A stretch of 64,000 bases of DNA. Origin: Clostridia bacterium (lineage in GTDB: Bacteria > Bacillota > Clostridia > Christensenellales > Aristaeellaceae). The position numbers and the translations under genes were made by a program. This document shows positions 8,046 through 17,377 of this stretch, piece after piece. Location of the stretch: the NCBI GenBank assembly GCA_017936765.1, contig JAGBEX010000004.1:148690-212689 (forward strand), given 5' to 3'. The notes beneath the pieces are model-generated. The model searched no databases and was not told the DNA's origin. It saw nothing but the letters and a program-made list of their open reading frames with translations. Positions within the stretch are counted from its first letter, which is position 1. The number at the start of each line of letters is the position of its first letter.

Positions 8046-8846
8046 TCAGCCCGGGCAAAGAAATGCCATGATCCGCTGGTTGAAGTCCCTGGCTTCATCA
8101 TAGGCGGCGTGGCCGAGTTCATCATAAAGATGCACCGGACAGTTCAGCCTCTCGGCCAATGCCAGCGAGGCTTCGCCAGTCACGATCTTATCCTGCTTCC
8201 CGCCCAGCACCAGCACCGGGCATTGGATATCGGTCAGCCTGTCCCATGCATCGAATGTGAGGATGGAGCTGGCCAGGCGGACGAAGCGCTGGCCGTCGGC
8301 AGGCTTGACGAGGCGTTCCAGCAAAGGCAGCAGCAGGCGATAGCGGCGCACATAGGCTTCTGAATAGCCCAGGGTGATACTCTCGCGGTTGATGGTGCGC
8401 CAGTCGACGCTTTCTGCTGCGTGGATCCAGCCGCCCACCACGCGTTCAATGGTTGGGTTGACCCGGGGCGCTGTGACGCCCAGCACCAGCTTGGTCACTC
8501 GCGCCGGGTGGCGGATGGCCAGCGCCTGGGCAATCATGCCGCCCTGGGATATGCCGATCACATCAGCGCTGGCGATGTGGAGTGCCGCCATGGCCTGGGC
8601 GATATCATCGGCCAGATCCCAGATGGTGCAGCCCGCGTCGATCTGCGCCTTGCGGTCAAACACATATACGCGGTAGTCCTTGGCGAAGCAGCGATACATC
8701 CAGGCCAGGGAAAGCCCGGCACCCTTCACGCCCCGCAGGTTCAGGCCGGGGATGAGCAGCAAGGCTTTGCTTCCGGTGCCGAAGGCGGCATAGTCCATGA
8801 AGGTGTTACCCACTTGCACCCGGGCTTCCTTTGTCTGATACAGCAT
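8046..8846 (-). CDS. Alpha/beta-fold hydrolase
   Basis: A 266-residue soluble protein with the complete alpha/beta hydrolase signature: oxyanion region LIPGLN near residue 33, nucleophile elbow GISQGG near residues 98-103 (Ser nucleophile), acid in GGKQDKIV near residue 222 and His in ELGHAAYD near 246. AAAGGAG precedes the start ATG. It is probably a carboxylesterase or lipase-like enzyme; the substrate cannot be told. It lies between the gdhA terminator (8859-8894) and the tRNA promoter. No clear own promoter is seen, so some read-through of the gdhA terminator is possible. Confidence 0.88.
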   Translation of the reverse strand: MLYQTKEARVQVGNTFMDYAAFGTGSKALLLIPGLNLRGVKGAGLSLAWMYRCFAKDYRVYVFDRKAQIDAGCTIWDLADDIAQAMAALHIASADVIGISQGGMIAQALAIRHPARVTKLVLGVTAPRVNPTIERVVGGWIHAAESVDWRTINRESITLGYSEAYVRRYRLLLPLLERLVKPADGQRFVRLASSILTFDAWDRLTDIQCPVLVLGGKQDKIVTGEASLALAERLNCPVHLYDELGHAAYDEARDFNQRIMAFLCPG

Positions 8847-8858
8847 AGCTTCTCCTTT

Positions 8859-8894
8859 GAAAAAAGGAGCTGCTCCAATGAACAGAGCAGCTCC
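8859..8894 (-). terminator. Terminator of gdhA
   Basis: Stem GGAGCTGCTC/GAGCAGCTCC (8866-8875 with 8885-8894) with a 9-base loop, followed on the minus strand by six T. Confidence 0.85.
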
Positions 8895-8909
8895 GTGGTA
8901 TTGAATGGA

Positions 8910-10256
8910 TTACACCGCACCCTGAGCCATCATGGCGTCGGCAACCTTCAGGAAGCCAGCGATGTTGGCACCGGCGATCAGGTCGCCTTCCATGCCGTAT
9001 TCCTTGGAGGCATTGTAGCAGGCCTCGTAGATGCCCTTCATGATCTGCTGCAGCTTGGCGTCCACTTCCTCAGCGGTCCAGCTGTAGTGCATGGCGTTCT
9101 GGCTCATTTCCAGGCCGGACACGGCAACGCCGCCGGCGTTCACAGCCTTGGAGGGAGCGACCACAACGCCGTTCTCGCGCAGGTATTCCACAGCGTCCAG
9201 GGTGGTGGGCATGTTGGAAACCTCAACGTAGTACTTGGTGCCGTTGGCTACGATGTTCTTGGCATCTTCCAGACGGACTTCGTTCTGGGTAGCGCAGGGC
9301 ATGGCCACGTCCACCTTGACTTCCCAGGGCTTCTTGCCGGCGAAGAAGGGAACGCCGAACTTGTCAGCATAGTCCTGCACCTTGTCGCGGCAGGAGGCGC
9401 GCATTTCCAGCAGGTAGTTGATCTTCTCGGGGGTGTTGATGCCGTCAGCATCGTAGATGTAGCCGTCGGGGCCGGAGATGGTGACGACCTTGCCGCCCAG
9501 CTCGGTGACCTTCAGGGCAGTACCCCAGGCCACGTTGCCGAAGCCGGAAACCGCAAAGGTCTTGCCCTTGATGTCCTCGCCGAAGGTCTTGAGCATTTCA
9601 ACGGTGTAGTACACAGCGCCGAAGCCGGTGGCCTCGGGACGGATCAGGGAGCCGCCGTAGGGACGGCCCTTGCCGGTCAGCACGCCGGTGAATTCGTCGC
9701 GCAGACGCTTGTACTGGCCGAAGAGGTAGCCGATCTCGCGGGCGCCCACGCCGATGTCGCCGGCAGGCACGTCGGTATCAGCGCCGATGTGCTTCTGCAG
9801 CTCGGTCATGAAGCTCTGGCAGAAGCGCATCACTTCCATGTCGGACTTGCCGCGGGGGTCGAAGTCCGCGCCGCCCTTGCCGCCGCCCATGGGCAGGCCG
9901 GTCAGGGAGTTCTTGAGGATCTGCTCCAGGCCCAGGAACTTCAGGATGGACTGGTTGACGCTGGGATGGAAGCGCAGGCCGCCCTTGTAGGGGCCGATGG
10001 CGCTGTTGTACTGAACGCGGTAGCCGCGGTTGACCTGCACCTTGCCCTGGTCGTCGATCCACGGCACACGGAAGGAGATGATGCGCTCAGGCTCCACAAA
10101 GCGCTCCAGCAGGCCGACCTTCTCATACTTGTCGGCATTCTTGTCGATAACGGGCTTCAGGGTGGTCAGGATCTCGGTGGCGGCCTGGAGGAACTCAGGC
10201 TCGCTGGCATAACGGACTTTCAGGTCGTCCAAAACTCTCTGGGCATAATCGCTCAT
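8910..10256 (-). CDS. gdhA: Glutamate dehydrogenase
   Basis: A 448-residue member of the hexameric small GDH family; the length matches E. coli GdhA (about 447). It interconverts 2-oxoglutarate plus ammonium and glutamate in the cytoplasm. Visible motifs are PYKGGLRFHPSV (88-99), catalytic Lys127 in LPMGGGKGGADFDP, catalytic Asp167 in VPAGDIG and the dinucleotide-binding SGFGNVAWG near 240. The sequence type suggests NADP(H), but this is inference. AAAGGAG precedes the ATG. It has its own promoter (10302-10330) and terminator, and a 7-base-pair palindrome overlaps the -35 box, so it is probably regulated, for example by nitrogen supply. Confidence 0.97.
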   Translation of the reverse strand: MSDYAQRVLDDLKVRYASEPEFLQAATEILTTLKPVIDKNADKYEKVGLLERFVEPERIISFRVPWIDDQGKVQVNRGYRVQYNSAIGPYKGGLRFHPSVNQSILKFLGLEQILKNSLTGLPMGGGKGGADFDPRGKSDMEVMRFCQSFMTELQKHIGADTDVPAGDIGVGAREIGYLFGQYKRLRDEFTGVLTGKGRPYGGSLIRPEATGFGAVYYTVEMLKTFGEDIKGKTFAVSGFGNVAWGTALKVTELGGKVVTISGPDGYIYDADGINTPEKINYLLEMRASCRDKVQDYADKFGVPFFAGKKPWEVKVDVAMPCATQNEVRLEDAKNIVANGTKYYVEVSNMPTTLDAVEYLRENGVVVAPSKAVNAGGVAVSGLEMSQNAMHYSWTAEEVDAKLQQIMKGIYEACYNASKEYGMEGDLIAGANIAGFLKVADAMMAQGAV

Positions 10257-10301
10257 GGTGGTAATCTCCTTTCAGTATCACAGTTTCGCTGTTCGACACT
10301 T

Positions 10302-10330
10302 ATTTTACTGCCCAATTTGCAGGATGGCAA
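10302..10330 (-). promoter_or_regulatory. Promoter of gdhA
   Basis: On the minus strand, TTGCCA (10325-10330) and TAAAAT (10302-10307) are separated by 17 bases. Confidence 0.75.
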
Positions 10331-10342
10331 CCCCAATCCTGC
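10319..10342. promoter_or_regulatory. Palindrome overlapping the gdhA -35 box (possible operator)
   Basis: A perfect inverted repeat GCAGGAT-N10-ATCCTGC. Neither strand has a T-run after it, so it is unlikely to be a terminator, and its place over the -35 box suggests a repressor or activator site. Confidence 0.5.
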
Positions 10343-10394
10343 ATTATTTATGTTTTTCTGGGAACGGATATGACTGGCGGCGGTAGGGCAGGAG

Positions 10395-11039
10395 TCAGTG
10401 GAAGGTCATGTTGTTGAAGAGGGTTTCCATGCGGGCGTTGGGGAAGCGCTCGTCCAGGGATACTTCCACGCGGTTGCTGGGGGATTCGCCTGCCTGGCGC
10501 TCCTTCCAGCGGCCAAGGGCAGCGCCGGTGACCAGCAGGTTGACCACCAGCCAGCAGGACAGCGCTGCACAGGCCAGGTGCCAGCCCTGCCCCTGCATAT
10601 GGCCGAGGGCGGCTTGCAGTGCAGGCAGCACCCAGCGGATGAAGCACAGCCCCAGCGCACCCCACATCAGCGCCATGCGCAGGCTGACGCGGCCGTTGAG
10701 ATGGATGTAATGCTGGCTGTAATCCCAGGAGCGGGAGCCGAAAAAAATCTCCTGAAAGAGGCTGGTGAAGTATTCCACCACCGTTCCGGCCAGGGCGCAC
10801 ATCATGAACTGCTTTGTTGGCCGCCACCCGCAGGCGACCATGGCCATGACATAAATAGCCACCGCCCCCACGCCATATACCAGGCACAGCGGTCCCCACA
10901 CCGTGGCCACATGGTTTTCCCATGCGCCCTTGCGCAGCACGCACCACAGGCCCTCGACAATAAATCCCAGCACGCTGCCTGCCATGAATACCCAGAACAG
11001 GCTGGCGTAGTTCATCCGTTTGTCATGGAGCTGCTTCAT
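10395..11039 (-). CDS. Putative ABC-transporter type IV / CmpB-like membrane protein
   Basis: A 214-residue protein with about four or five membrane segments (near 12-30, 45-65, 72-90, 120-140 and 150-170). The text GSVLGFIVEGLWCVLRKGAWEN, the WGPLCLVYGVGAV segment and AGTVVEYFTS match the family annotated as putative ABC-transporter type IV (PF06541, CmpB-like). The molecular role of this family is not settled. The C-terminal tail of about 45 residues is polar. AAAGGA lies about 9 bases before the ATG. It is separated from gdhA by 138 bases and is divergent from the MATE gene. No partner ABC subunit is nearby. Confidence 0.75.
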   Translation of the reverse strand: MKQLHDKRMNYASLFWVFMAGSVLGFIVEGLWCVLRKGAWENHVATVWGPLCLVYGVGAVAIYVMAMVACGWRPTKQFMMCALAGTVVEYFTSLFQEIFFGSRSWDYSQHYIHLNGRVSLRMALMWGALGLCFIRWVLPALQAALGHMQGQGWHLACAALSCWLVVNLLVTGAALGRWKERQAGESPSNRVEVSLDERFPNARMETLFNNMTFH

Positions 11040-11143
11040 TGGTCATCATCCTTTCTGTGATGATGGAAGCATAGCACCGCCGGGTGAATTGAGCATGAAC
11101 ACCAGTATGTTCTCAATGGGGTGAAAAATCATTGAATTTGTCA

Positions 11144-11172
11144 TTTACTGCCCGTGTTTTATCAATTATAAT
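11144..11172 (+). promoter_or_regulatory. Putative promoter of the MATE gene at 11258
   Basis: TTTACT (11144-11149) and TATAAT (11167-11172) are separated by 17 bases. Confidence 0.55.
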
Positions 11173-11257
11173 ACTCTGTGTAAAATGGGCCATGCGCCGC
11201 AGCAGAGAGCTGTGACGGCAGGCATGATTGTTGTAGAAAAGGTCAGGAGAAGGATTT

Positions 11258-12652
11258 ATGCTGAAGGGTATCATAAAAAAGAAACGGGTGGAGGCTTCGG
11301 ACAGGCGGTGGCAGGGGGACATGACGGAAGGGAATCCCTTCAGCCTGATGATCCGGTTTGCGCTGCCGCTGTTTATTGGCAACCTGTTCCAGCTGTTTTA
11401 CAATCTGGTGGACTCCATTGTGGTGGGCAATTATGTGGGCAAGAGCGCCCTGGCTGCGGTGGGCGCCTGTGCAACGCCCAGCTATCTGTTCGTATCGCTG
11501 AGCCTGGGCTTTGCCACGGGTCTTGGCATTCTGGTGGCCCAGTTCTATGGCGCTAAGGATCACCGGAATGTGCAGGCGGTGATCAACAACGCCATGGTGA
11601 TCCTGGGTACCATCGCCTCGGCGCTGAGCCTGCTGGGGCTGGTGGGATCTCCGGCGCTTTTGCGGCTGCTGGGTACGCCGGAGGACATCATGGCGGATGC
11701 TGTGGTGTATATGCGGGTGACCTGCCTGGGCGTGATCGCAACGGCGTTCTACAACGGCCTGTCCATGATCCTCCGCGCGCTGGGCGATTCCAGAACGCCG
11801 CTGTTTTTCCTCATTGCTTCCAGCCTTTTGCACATCGTGCTGGATCTGCTCTTTGTGATCTATTTCCACATGGAGGTGCTGGGGGTGGCGCTGTCCACCG
11901 TGATCTCCCAGGCCATCTCCGCTGTTGCGCTGTTTATGTACGTGAATCGGCGCAACGAGTATTTCTGCTTTTCCAAGAGTACCTTCCGGCTTGATAGGGA
12001 GATCATCATCAAGTCCCTGCGGCTGGGTGTTCCGCTGGCGCTGCAGTCCTCGGTGGTGACCATTTCGGTGCTGGTGGTGCAGGGCTATGTCAATTCCTTT
12101 GGCGATACGGTCATCGCTGCCAACACCGTCACCAAGCGCGTGGACGACTTTGCCATGACCTTCTTCAATGCGCTGGGATCAGCGCTGAGCATCTTTGCCG
12201 GGCAGAACATCGGCGCAGGGAAGATCGACCGCGTCAAGTCCGCCCATTGGCAGATGCTGTTCTCGGCCTTTGCGGTGTGCATCGTGCTGATCCCCGTGGC
12301 CTTCCTCTTTGGCGGGGAGATCACCCGCCTGTTTGTGAAGGAGCAGGATGTGATCGACATCGGCGGCAGGGCATTGACCTTCACCGCACCGTGCTACCTG
12401 GGCCTGGCCATTACGCTGATCACCCGCGCCTTCCTGAACGGCTGCGGTGATACGCTGTTCTCTTTGATCAACGCGTTCACGGAGATCGCCTGCCGCGTGG
12501 TTTATACGCTGATCCTGATGAGCTTCCCGGCGGTGGGCTGCTGGGGCGTGTGGTATACTACCGGCGCCACCTGGGTGACCAATGCCGTGGTGTGCCTGAT
12601 CCGCTATTTCGGCGGCAAGTGGAAAATGAAGGGCGTTGTGAAAACGGCCTGA
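11258..12652 (+). CDS. MATE-family multidrug/metabolite efflux transporter
   Basis: A 464-residue membrane protein with about twelve transmembrane helices in two similar halves, the normal MATE length. The N-terminus DMTEGNPFSLMIRFALPLFIG and the NLVDSIVVGNYVGKSALAAVG segment are typical of the NorM/DinF group in Firmicutes. MATE proteins export organic cations or other compounds in exchange for Na+ or H+. GGAGAAGGA precedes the ATG at 11258. It is followed by GH42 after 31 bases in the same direction, so the two may be co-transcribed. The exported compound is unknown. A second MATE protein lies at 46362-47771. Confidence 0.93.
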   Translation: MLKGIIKKKRVEASDRRWQGDMTEGNPFSLMIRFALPLFIGNLFQLFYNLVDSIVVGNYVGKSALAAVGACATPSYLFVSLSLGFATGLGILVAQFYGAKDHRNVQAVINNAMVILGTIASALSLLGLVGSPALLRLLGTPEDIMADAVVYMRVTCLGVIATAFYNGLSMILRALGDSRTPLFFLIASSLLHIVLDLLFVIYFHMEVLGVALSTVISQAISAVALFMYVNRRNEYFCFSKSTFRLDREIIIKSLRLGVPLALQSSVVTISVLVVQGYVNSFGDTVIAANTVTKRVDDFAMTFFNALGSALSIFAGQNIGAGKIDRVKSAHWQMLFSAFAVCIVLIPVAFLFGGEITRLFVKEQDVIDIGGRALTFTAPCYLGLAITLITRAFLNGCGDTLFSLINAFTEIACRVVYTLILMSFPAVGCWGVWYTTGATWVTNAVVCLIRYFGGKWKMKGVVKTA

Positions 12653-12683
12653 CAGCCCCCTGGTGGGGAGAAGGAGAAAAAGC

Positions 12684-14735
12684 ATGAGACAAGCACAGAA
12701 GTTTTGCTGGCCTGCGCTGACCATGGGCGTGTGCTATTATCCTGAGCAATGGGATGAATCCCTTTGGCGCAGCGATTTGCAGCGCATGAAAAAAGCCGGG
12801 ATCACGGTGATTCGCGTGGCTGAGTTTGCCTGGAGCAAGTTTGAGGAAAACGAGGGGGAGTTCACCTTCGATTTCTTCGATCGCTTCCTGGCATTGTGTG
12901 TGGAAGAGGAGATGCAGGTCATTTTCTCCACCCCCACGGCCACGCCGCCGGCCTGGCTCACGGAAAAGTACCCGGAGGTACTCAATGCCACCAAGGAGGG
13001 CGTGCTTTACCGCCACGGCCTGCGCAGGCATTATAATTACAATTCGCCGGTGTACCAGCAGCTGTGCGCCCGCATCGTGGAGCAGCTGGCAATCCACTAT
13101 GGGCAGCACCCGGCCATCATTGGCTGGCAGATCGACAACGAGCTGAACTGCGAGGTGGATGAGTTCTATTCCCAGGCGGACGACGATGCCTTCCGGGTGT
13201 GGGTCAGGGACAAGTATCAGACCCTGCCGGAGCTGAACAAGGCCTGGGGTACGGCCTTCTGGAACCAGGGCTACACGGACTGGCAGCAGGTGCATCTGCC
13301 CCGCCCCACGGTGCGAGGCACCATCAATCCCCATCTGCATCTGGACTACCTGCGGTTCATCTCGGCAAGTGCGGTGCGGTTCTGCACCATGCAGTCGGAG
13401 ATCCTGCGCCGCCATCTGCGCAAGGGCTGCTTTATCACCACCAACGGCCTGTTCGATTATGTGGACAACCACCGCATGACCGACGAGGCGCTGGACATTT
13501 ACAGCTACGACTCCTATCCGGATTTTGCCTTCGAGCTGGGCAGAACCATTGACCACAACGATCTGAACGACCGCTCCTGGTCCATGAAGCTGACCAATGT
13601 GCGGGCGATCTCGCCGAACTTCATGATCATGGAGCAGCAGTCCGGCGGCAATGGCTGGACCACCCGCCTGGAGGCTCCTGCGCCTCGGCCTGGCCAACTG
13701 ACCCTGTGGGCGATGCAGAGCCTTGCCCACGGCGCGGACTGCATTTCCTTCTTCCGCTGGCGCACCAGCATCATGGGTACGGAGATCTACTGGCACGGCA
13801 TTCTGGACTATGACAACCGGGACAATCGCCGCCTGGGCGAGGTGGCGCAGGTGGGCGAAATGCTCCGCAAGCTGCAGCCCCTGTGCGGCGCGGCACACAA
13901 GGCAGCCTTTGGCGTGATCCGCGATTACGACAACGAATGGGATGCCCGGGTGGATGCCTGGCACGGCCGCATGCACGATCCCAGCCGCTGGGAGATCTTC
14001 GAGGGCGCCCAGCGCAGCCATGCCCCCTATGATGAGGTGTGGCTGGGCATGGATACCGAGGTGGCCGAGCTGGCCAAGTACCAGGTGCTGATCTACCCCC
14101 ATGCGGTGATCATGACGGAGGCGCGGGCAAAGCTGCTGGAAGACTATGTGCAGCAGGGCGGCACGCTGATCATCGGCTGCCGCACCGGCTACAAGGATGC
14201 GACCGGCAAGTGCGTCATGCTGCCCCAGCCCGGGCTGCTGGGCAAGCTTTCCGGCAGCGACGTGACGGACTTCACCTTTGCCAGCCCGGCAGAGGAAGCG
14301 CCCACCATCCTCTGGGATGGGGAAGCGCTGCCTGCTCCGATCTTTGCGGACATCCTCCATCCTGCGGAGGACACGAAGGTGCTGGCCTGCCACAATACCA
14401 GCTACTTCAAGGGTCAGCCCGCGCTAACGGAGCATCCCTATGGCGCAGGCCGGGTGCTGCACTGGGGCGCAGGCTTCTCCGCAGCGGCGGTGCGCAAGCT
14501 ATTGAGCTACACCGGCGTGGCAGAACCCTTCCGGGATGTGGCGCAGCTGCCGGAGAATGTGGAGCTGGTGGTGCGCGAAAAGGACGGCAAGCAATATCTG
14601 TTTGTGCTGAACTACAAGTCCTGGACGGAGACCATCCGCCTGCAAAAGCCGATGAAATCGCTGCTGAGCGGCGAGGTGCGCCAGGGCGAGGTGGCACTTC
14701 CTGCCTATGGCGTGGACGTGTTTGAAATGAACTGA
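12684..14735 (+). CDS. GH42 beta-galactosidase
   Basis: A 683-residue protein of glycoside hydrolase family 42. Residues about 12-390 are the catalytic barrel: MGVCYYPEQWDESLW at the start, acid/base Glu153 in WQIDNELNCE and nucleophile Glu317 in FMIMEQQSG. Residues about 400-610 are the trimerization domain and the end is the small beta domain. It should release galactose (possibly L-arabinopyranose) from short oligosaccharides in the cytoplasm, as there is no signal peptide. The ATG at 12684 is chosen because GGAGAAGGAG lies just before it; an upstream in-frame GTG lacks a binding site. GalM at 54578 could process the galactose released. Confidence 0.95.
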   Translation: MRQAQKFCWPALTMGVCYYPEQWDESLWRSDLQRMKKAGITVIRVAEFAWSKFEENEGEFTFDFFDRFLALCVEEEMQVIFSTPTATPPAWLTEKYPEVLNATKEGVLYRHGLRRHYNYNSPVYQQLCARIVEQLAIHYGQHPAIIGWQIDNELNCEVDEFYSQADDDAFRVWVRDKYQTLPELNKAWGTAFWNQGYTDWQQVHLPRPTVRGTINPHLHLDYLRFISASAVRFCTMQSEILRRHLRKGCFITTNGLFDYVDNHRMTDEALDIYSYDSYPDFAFELGRTIDHNDLNDRSWSMKLTNVRAISPNFMIMEQQSGGNGWTTRLEAPAPRPGQLTLWAMQSLAHGADCISFFRWRTSIMGTEIYWHGILDYDNRDNRRLGEVAQVGEMLRKLQPLCGAAHKAAFGVIRDYDNEWDARVDAWHGRMHDPSRWEIFEGAQRSHAPYDEVWLGMDTEVAELAKYQVLIYPHAVIMTEARAKLLEDYVQQGGTLIIGCRTGYKDATGKCVMLPQPGLLGKLSGSDVTDFTFASPAEEAPTILWDGEALPAPIFADILHPAEDTKVLACHNTSYFKGQPALTEHPYGAGRVLHWGAGFSAAAVRKLLSYTGVAEPFRDVAQLPENVELVVREKDGKQYLFVLNYKSWTETIRLQKPMKSLLSGEVRQGEVALPAYGVDVFEMN

Positions 14736-14753
14736 GAATAGTGCAGCAAAGCA

Positions 14754-14788
14754 AAACACCATGCAACGGATATCGTTGCATGGTGTTT
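14754..14788. terminator. Bidirectional terminator between GH42 and pheT
   Basis: A 15-base-pair stem AAACACCATGCAACG (14754-14768)/CGTTGCATGGTGTTT (14774-14788) with a 5-base loop. It serves the convergent GH42 and pheT transcripts. Confidence 0.85.
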
Positions 14789-14830
14789 CTTTATGCCGAT
14801 GCGGCAGGTGTTATTGAAGATTCAGCTGCC

Positions 14831-17224
14831 TCAGGCGCGGATCACGGCGTTGTACTTTTCAGCGGCGATCTTCTGGATCTTTTCCATGGCCTTGGCGACT
14901 TCAGCCTCGGTGAGGGTGCGATCGGCACCGCGGAGGATGAAGGAGAAGGCCACGGACTTCATGTTCTCGCCCAGGGCGGCGCTGCGGTAAACGTCGAACA
15001 TCTTGGCGTCCTCCAGGATGGGGCCGGCGGCCTTGGCCATGTCAGCCAGCAGGGGACCGACGTGGGTATCCTCGCTCATCACCAGGGAGAGGTCGCGGGT
15101 CACGGCGGGGTAGCGGGGCATGGGCTTCACAGCGCCCATGGGCTTGCGCATACGGGCCAGCTGCGCCATGTCCAGCTCGGCAATATAGGCGCGGGCAGTC
15201 ATGTCGAACTCCTCGCGCACGGCGGGATGCACCTCGCCCAGGCAGCACACGCGCTCGTCACCGGCCATCAGCACAGCCTTGCGGCCGGGATGCAGATAGC
15301 TCTCGCCACGGGCTTCCACGGTGGTCTCGATGCCCAGGGTGGCCAGCAGGCGTTCCACCACACCGCGCAGGGTGAAGAAGTCCTCTTCCTTGCCATACAC
15401 GCCCAGACAAAGCTTCTGGGTCTCGGTGGGCAGGTTCTCCTCGGTGCGGTTGTCGGCATCGAACACGGCGGCGATCTCGAAGAGACGAGCAGCGTCGTTG
15501 TTGTGGTTCATGTTCAGGGCCAGGGTGGAGAGCATATCGGGGGCCAGGGTGGTGCGCATCACGCTGGTGTCCTCGCCCAGGGGATTGCGGATGGGCAGCT
15601 GGCACAGGCGGGGATCATCCTCACCCATGTCCAGCTTCATAACCGTTTTGGGGCTGACGAAGGAGAAGTTCATGATCTCATAGAACCCCATGCCGGTGAG
15701 GCAGGCGGAGACCTCGTCCTTCAGGCGCATACGCTCGGAGCGGCCACCGGGCGTGGTCTCGCCGCGCAGCAGGGTGGAGGGGATCTTGTCGTAGCCGAAG
15801 ACGCGCAGGGCTTCTTCGCTGAGGTCGGCCTCGCCGTCCACATCCTGGCGGTAGTCAGGCACGGTCACGGTGAGCTGATCGCCGTTGCGCTCCACGCCGA
15901 AGTGCAGATCCTTCAGGATGCGCACGATGTCTTCGGCAGGGATGTCCACGCCGGTGCGGTGGGCAATACGCTGGCAGGAGCCGGTGATGACCTGCTCCTT
16001 GGCGGGTTCGGGATAAATGTCGATGATGCCGGAGACCACATCGCCAGCGTCCAGCTCGCCCACCATCTGGCAGGCGCGCTGCATGGCTTCCATGGCGGTC
16101 TTGACGGACACGCCCTTCTCGAAGCGGCCGGAGGACTCGGTGCGGATGCCCAGGGCGCGGCTGGTGACGCGGGTGGCGGCACGGTCGAACACGGCGCACT
16201 CGAACATCATGGTGTGGGTCTTTTCGGTGATCTCGGACTCTTCACCGCCCATGATGCCAGCCACGCAGGAGGGCTTCTGAGCGTCGCAGATCACCAGCTG
16301 ACCGGGGGTCAGGTCGTGCTGCTTGCCGTCCAGGGTGGTGATGTGTTCACCCTCGGTGGCCTTGCGCACGATGATGTGGTGGCCTTCCACCATGTCCAGG
16401 TCAAAGGCGTGCATGGGGTGGCCGGTCTCCAGCATGATGAAGTTGGTGATGTCCACCACGTTGTTGATGGAGCGCATACCGGCACCGTTGAGGTACTTGC
16501 GCAGCCACATGGGGCTGGGGCCAACGCGCACATCCTTGATGACGCGGGCAATGTAACGGGGGCAGAGGTCGGTGGCTTCCACATCCACCTTCACATAGTC
16601 GTGGATGTCGCCGCCGCACTCCTTCACGGTGATCTCGGGCTTGGTGAAGGTGGTGCCGCAGGCCACGGCGGTCTCGCGGGCAATGCCCCACACGCTCAGG
16701 CAGTCCGGGCGGTTGGCCAGCACTTCAAAGTCCATCACGGTGTCTTCGATGCCCAGGATGGGCTTCACATCGGCACCCAGGGGATATTCCTCGTTGAAGA
16801 TCAGCAGGCCAGCCGCACCCACATGGGGGTACAGCTCCACCGGCACGCCCAGCTCGTCGCCGCCGCAGAGCATACCCTCGCTGGCCACGCCGCGGAGCTT
16901 GCCCTTCTTGATCTTGATGCCGCCGGGCAGCTTGGCGCCGATCTTGGCCACAGGCACCAGGATGCCCGCCTCGCAGTTGGGAGCGCCGCAGACGATGTTC
17001 AGGGGTTCCTCTTCGCCCACGTCCACAGTAGTCACGTGCAGATGATCGGAATCGGGATGCGGCTCGCAGGTCAGCACGCGACCCACTACCACGTTCTCGA
17101 TCTCGGCACCCAGCTCTTCATAGCCTTCCACGCCGTTGCCGATCATGATCATTTTATTCTGGTATTCTTCAGCAGAAACAGGAATATCCGCATATTCCTT
17201 GATCCATTGCATAGGTACCTTCAT
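14831..17224 (-). CDS. pheT: Phenylalanine--tRNA ligase beta subunit
   Basis: A 797-residue beta subunit of PheRS, the normal bacterial length. The domain order is visible: N-terminal region (MKVPMQWIKEYADIPV), tRNA-binding OB domain (VVVGRVLTCEPHPDSDHLHV), B3/B4 editing domain, B5 domain, the catalytic-like core and the C-terminal ferredoxin-like anticodon-binding domain (PRYPAVTRDLSLVMSE). It forms the alpha2-beta2 enzyme with PheS. The start ATG at 17222-17224 is set by AAAGGAGGAG. It lies 153 bases downstream of pheS; a palindromic repeat sits in that gap. Expression should follow the pheS T-box. It ends at a bidirectional terminator. Confidence 0.97.
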   Translation of the reverse strand: MKVPMQWIKEYADIPVSAEEYQNKMIMIGNGVEGYEELGAEIENVVVGRVLTCEPHPDSDHLHVTTVDVGEEEPLNIVCGAPNCEAGILVPVAKIGAKLPGGIKIKKGKLRGVASEGMLCGGDELGVPVELYPHVGAAGLLIFNEEYPLGADVKPILGIEDTVMDFEVLANRPDCLSVWGIARETAVACGTTFTKPEITVKECGGDIHDYVKVDVEATDLCPRYIARVIKDVRVGPSPMWLRKYLNGAGMRSINNVVDITNFIMLETGHPMHAFDLDMVEGHHIIVRKATEGEHITTLDGKQHDLTPGQLVICDAQKPSCVAGIMGGEESEITEKTHTMMFECAVFDRAATRVTSRALGIRTESSGRFEKGVSVKTAMEAMQRACQMVGELDAGDVVSGIIDIYPEPAKEQVITGSCQRIAHRTGVDIPAEDIVRILKDLHFGVERNGDQLTVTVPDYRQDVDGEADLSEEALRVFGYDKIPSTLLRGETTPGGRSERMRLKDEVSACLTGMGFYEIMNFSFVSPKTVMKLDMGEDDPRLCQLPIRNPLGEDTSVMRTTLAPDMLSTLALNMNHNNDAARLFEIAAVFDADNRTEENLPTETQKLCLGVYGKEEDFFTLRGVVERLLATLGIETTVEARGESYLHPGRKAVLMAGDERVCCLGEVHPAVREEFDMTARAYIAELDMAQLARMRKPMGAVKPMPRYPAVTRDLSLVMSEDTHVGPLLADMAKAAGPILEDAKMFDVYRSAALGENMKSVAFSFILRGADRTLTEAEVAKAMEKIQKIAAEKYNAVIRA

Positions 17225-17292
17225 CGGTACTCCTCCTTTATCATGTACCATGCGCATCTTGCCCAACAGGGCATCATGCCGCATCGCAAAAC

Positions 17293-17371
17293 GGGATTCT
17301 TAAGGGTCGAAGACCCTTGAGCGGGTTGTCAGGGCAGCGCCCTGACCGGAGTCCAGAGGCAGAGCCTCTGG
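17293..17371. repeat. Modular palindromic repeat, copy 1 (inside pheS-pheT)
   Basis: Three adjoining palindromes: the AAGGGTCGAAGACCCTT type, the CAGGGCAGCGCCCTG type and CCAGAGGCAGAGCCTCTGG. The same modules recur at 38168, 41759 and 43226. It lies within an operon and has no T-runs, so it is unlikely to stop transcription fully. Confidence 0.9.
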
Positions 17372-17377
17372 CGTCGT

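Noticed and set aside
8421..10373. A 650-codon plus-strand frame opposite gdhA
   Set aside because: gdhA is certain on the minus strand. The frame is a shadow of GC-rich third positions.
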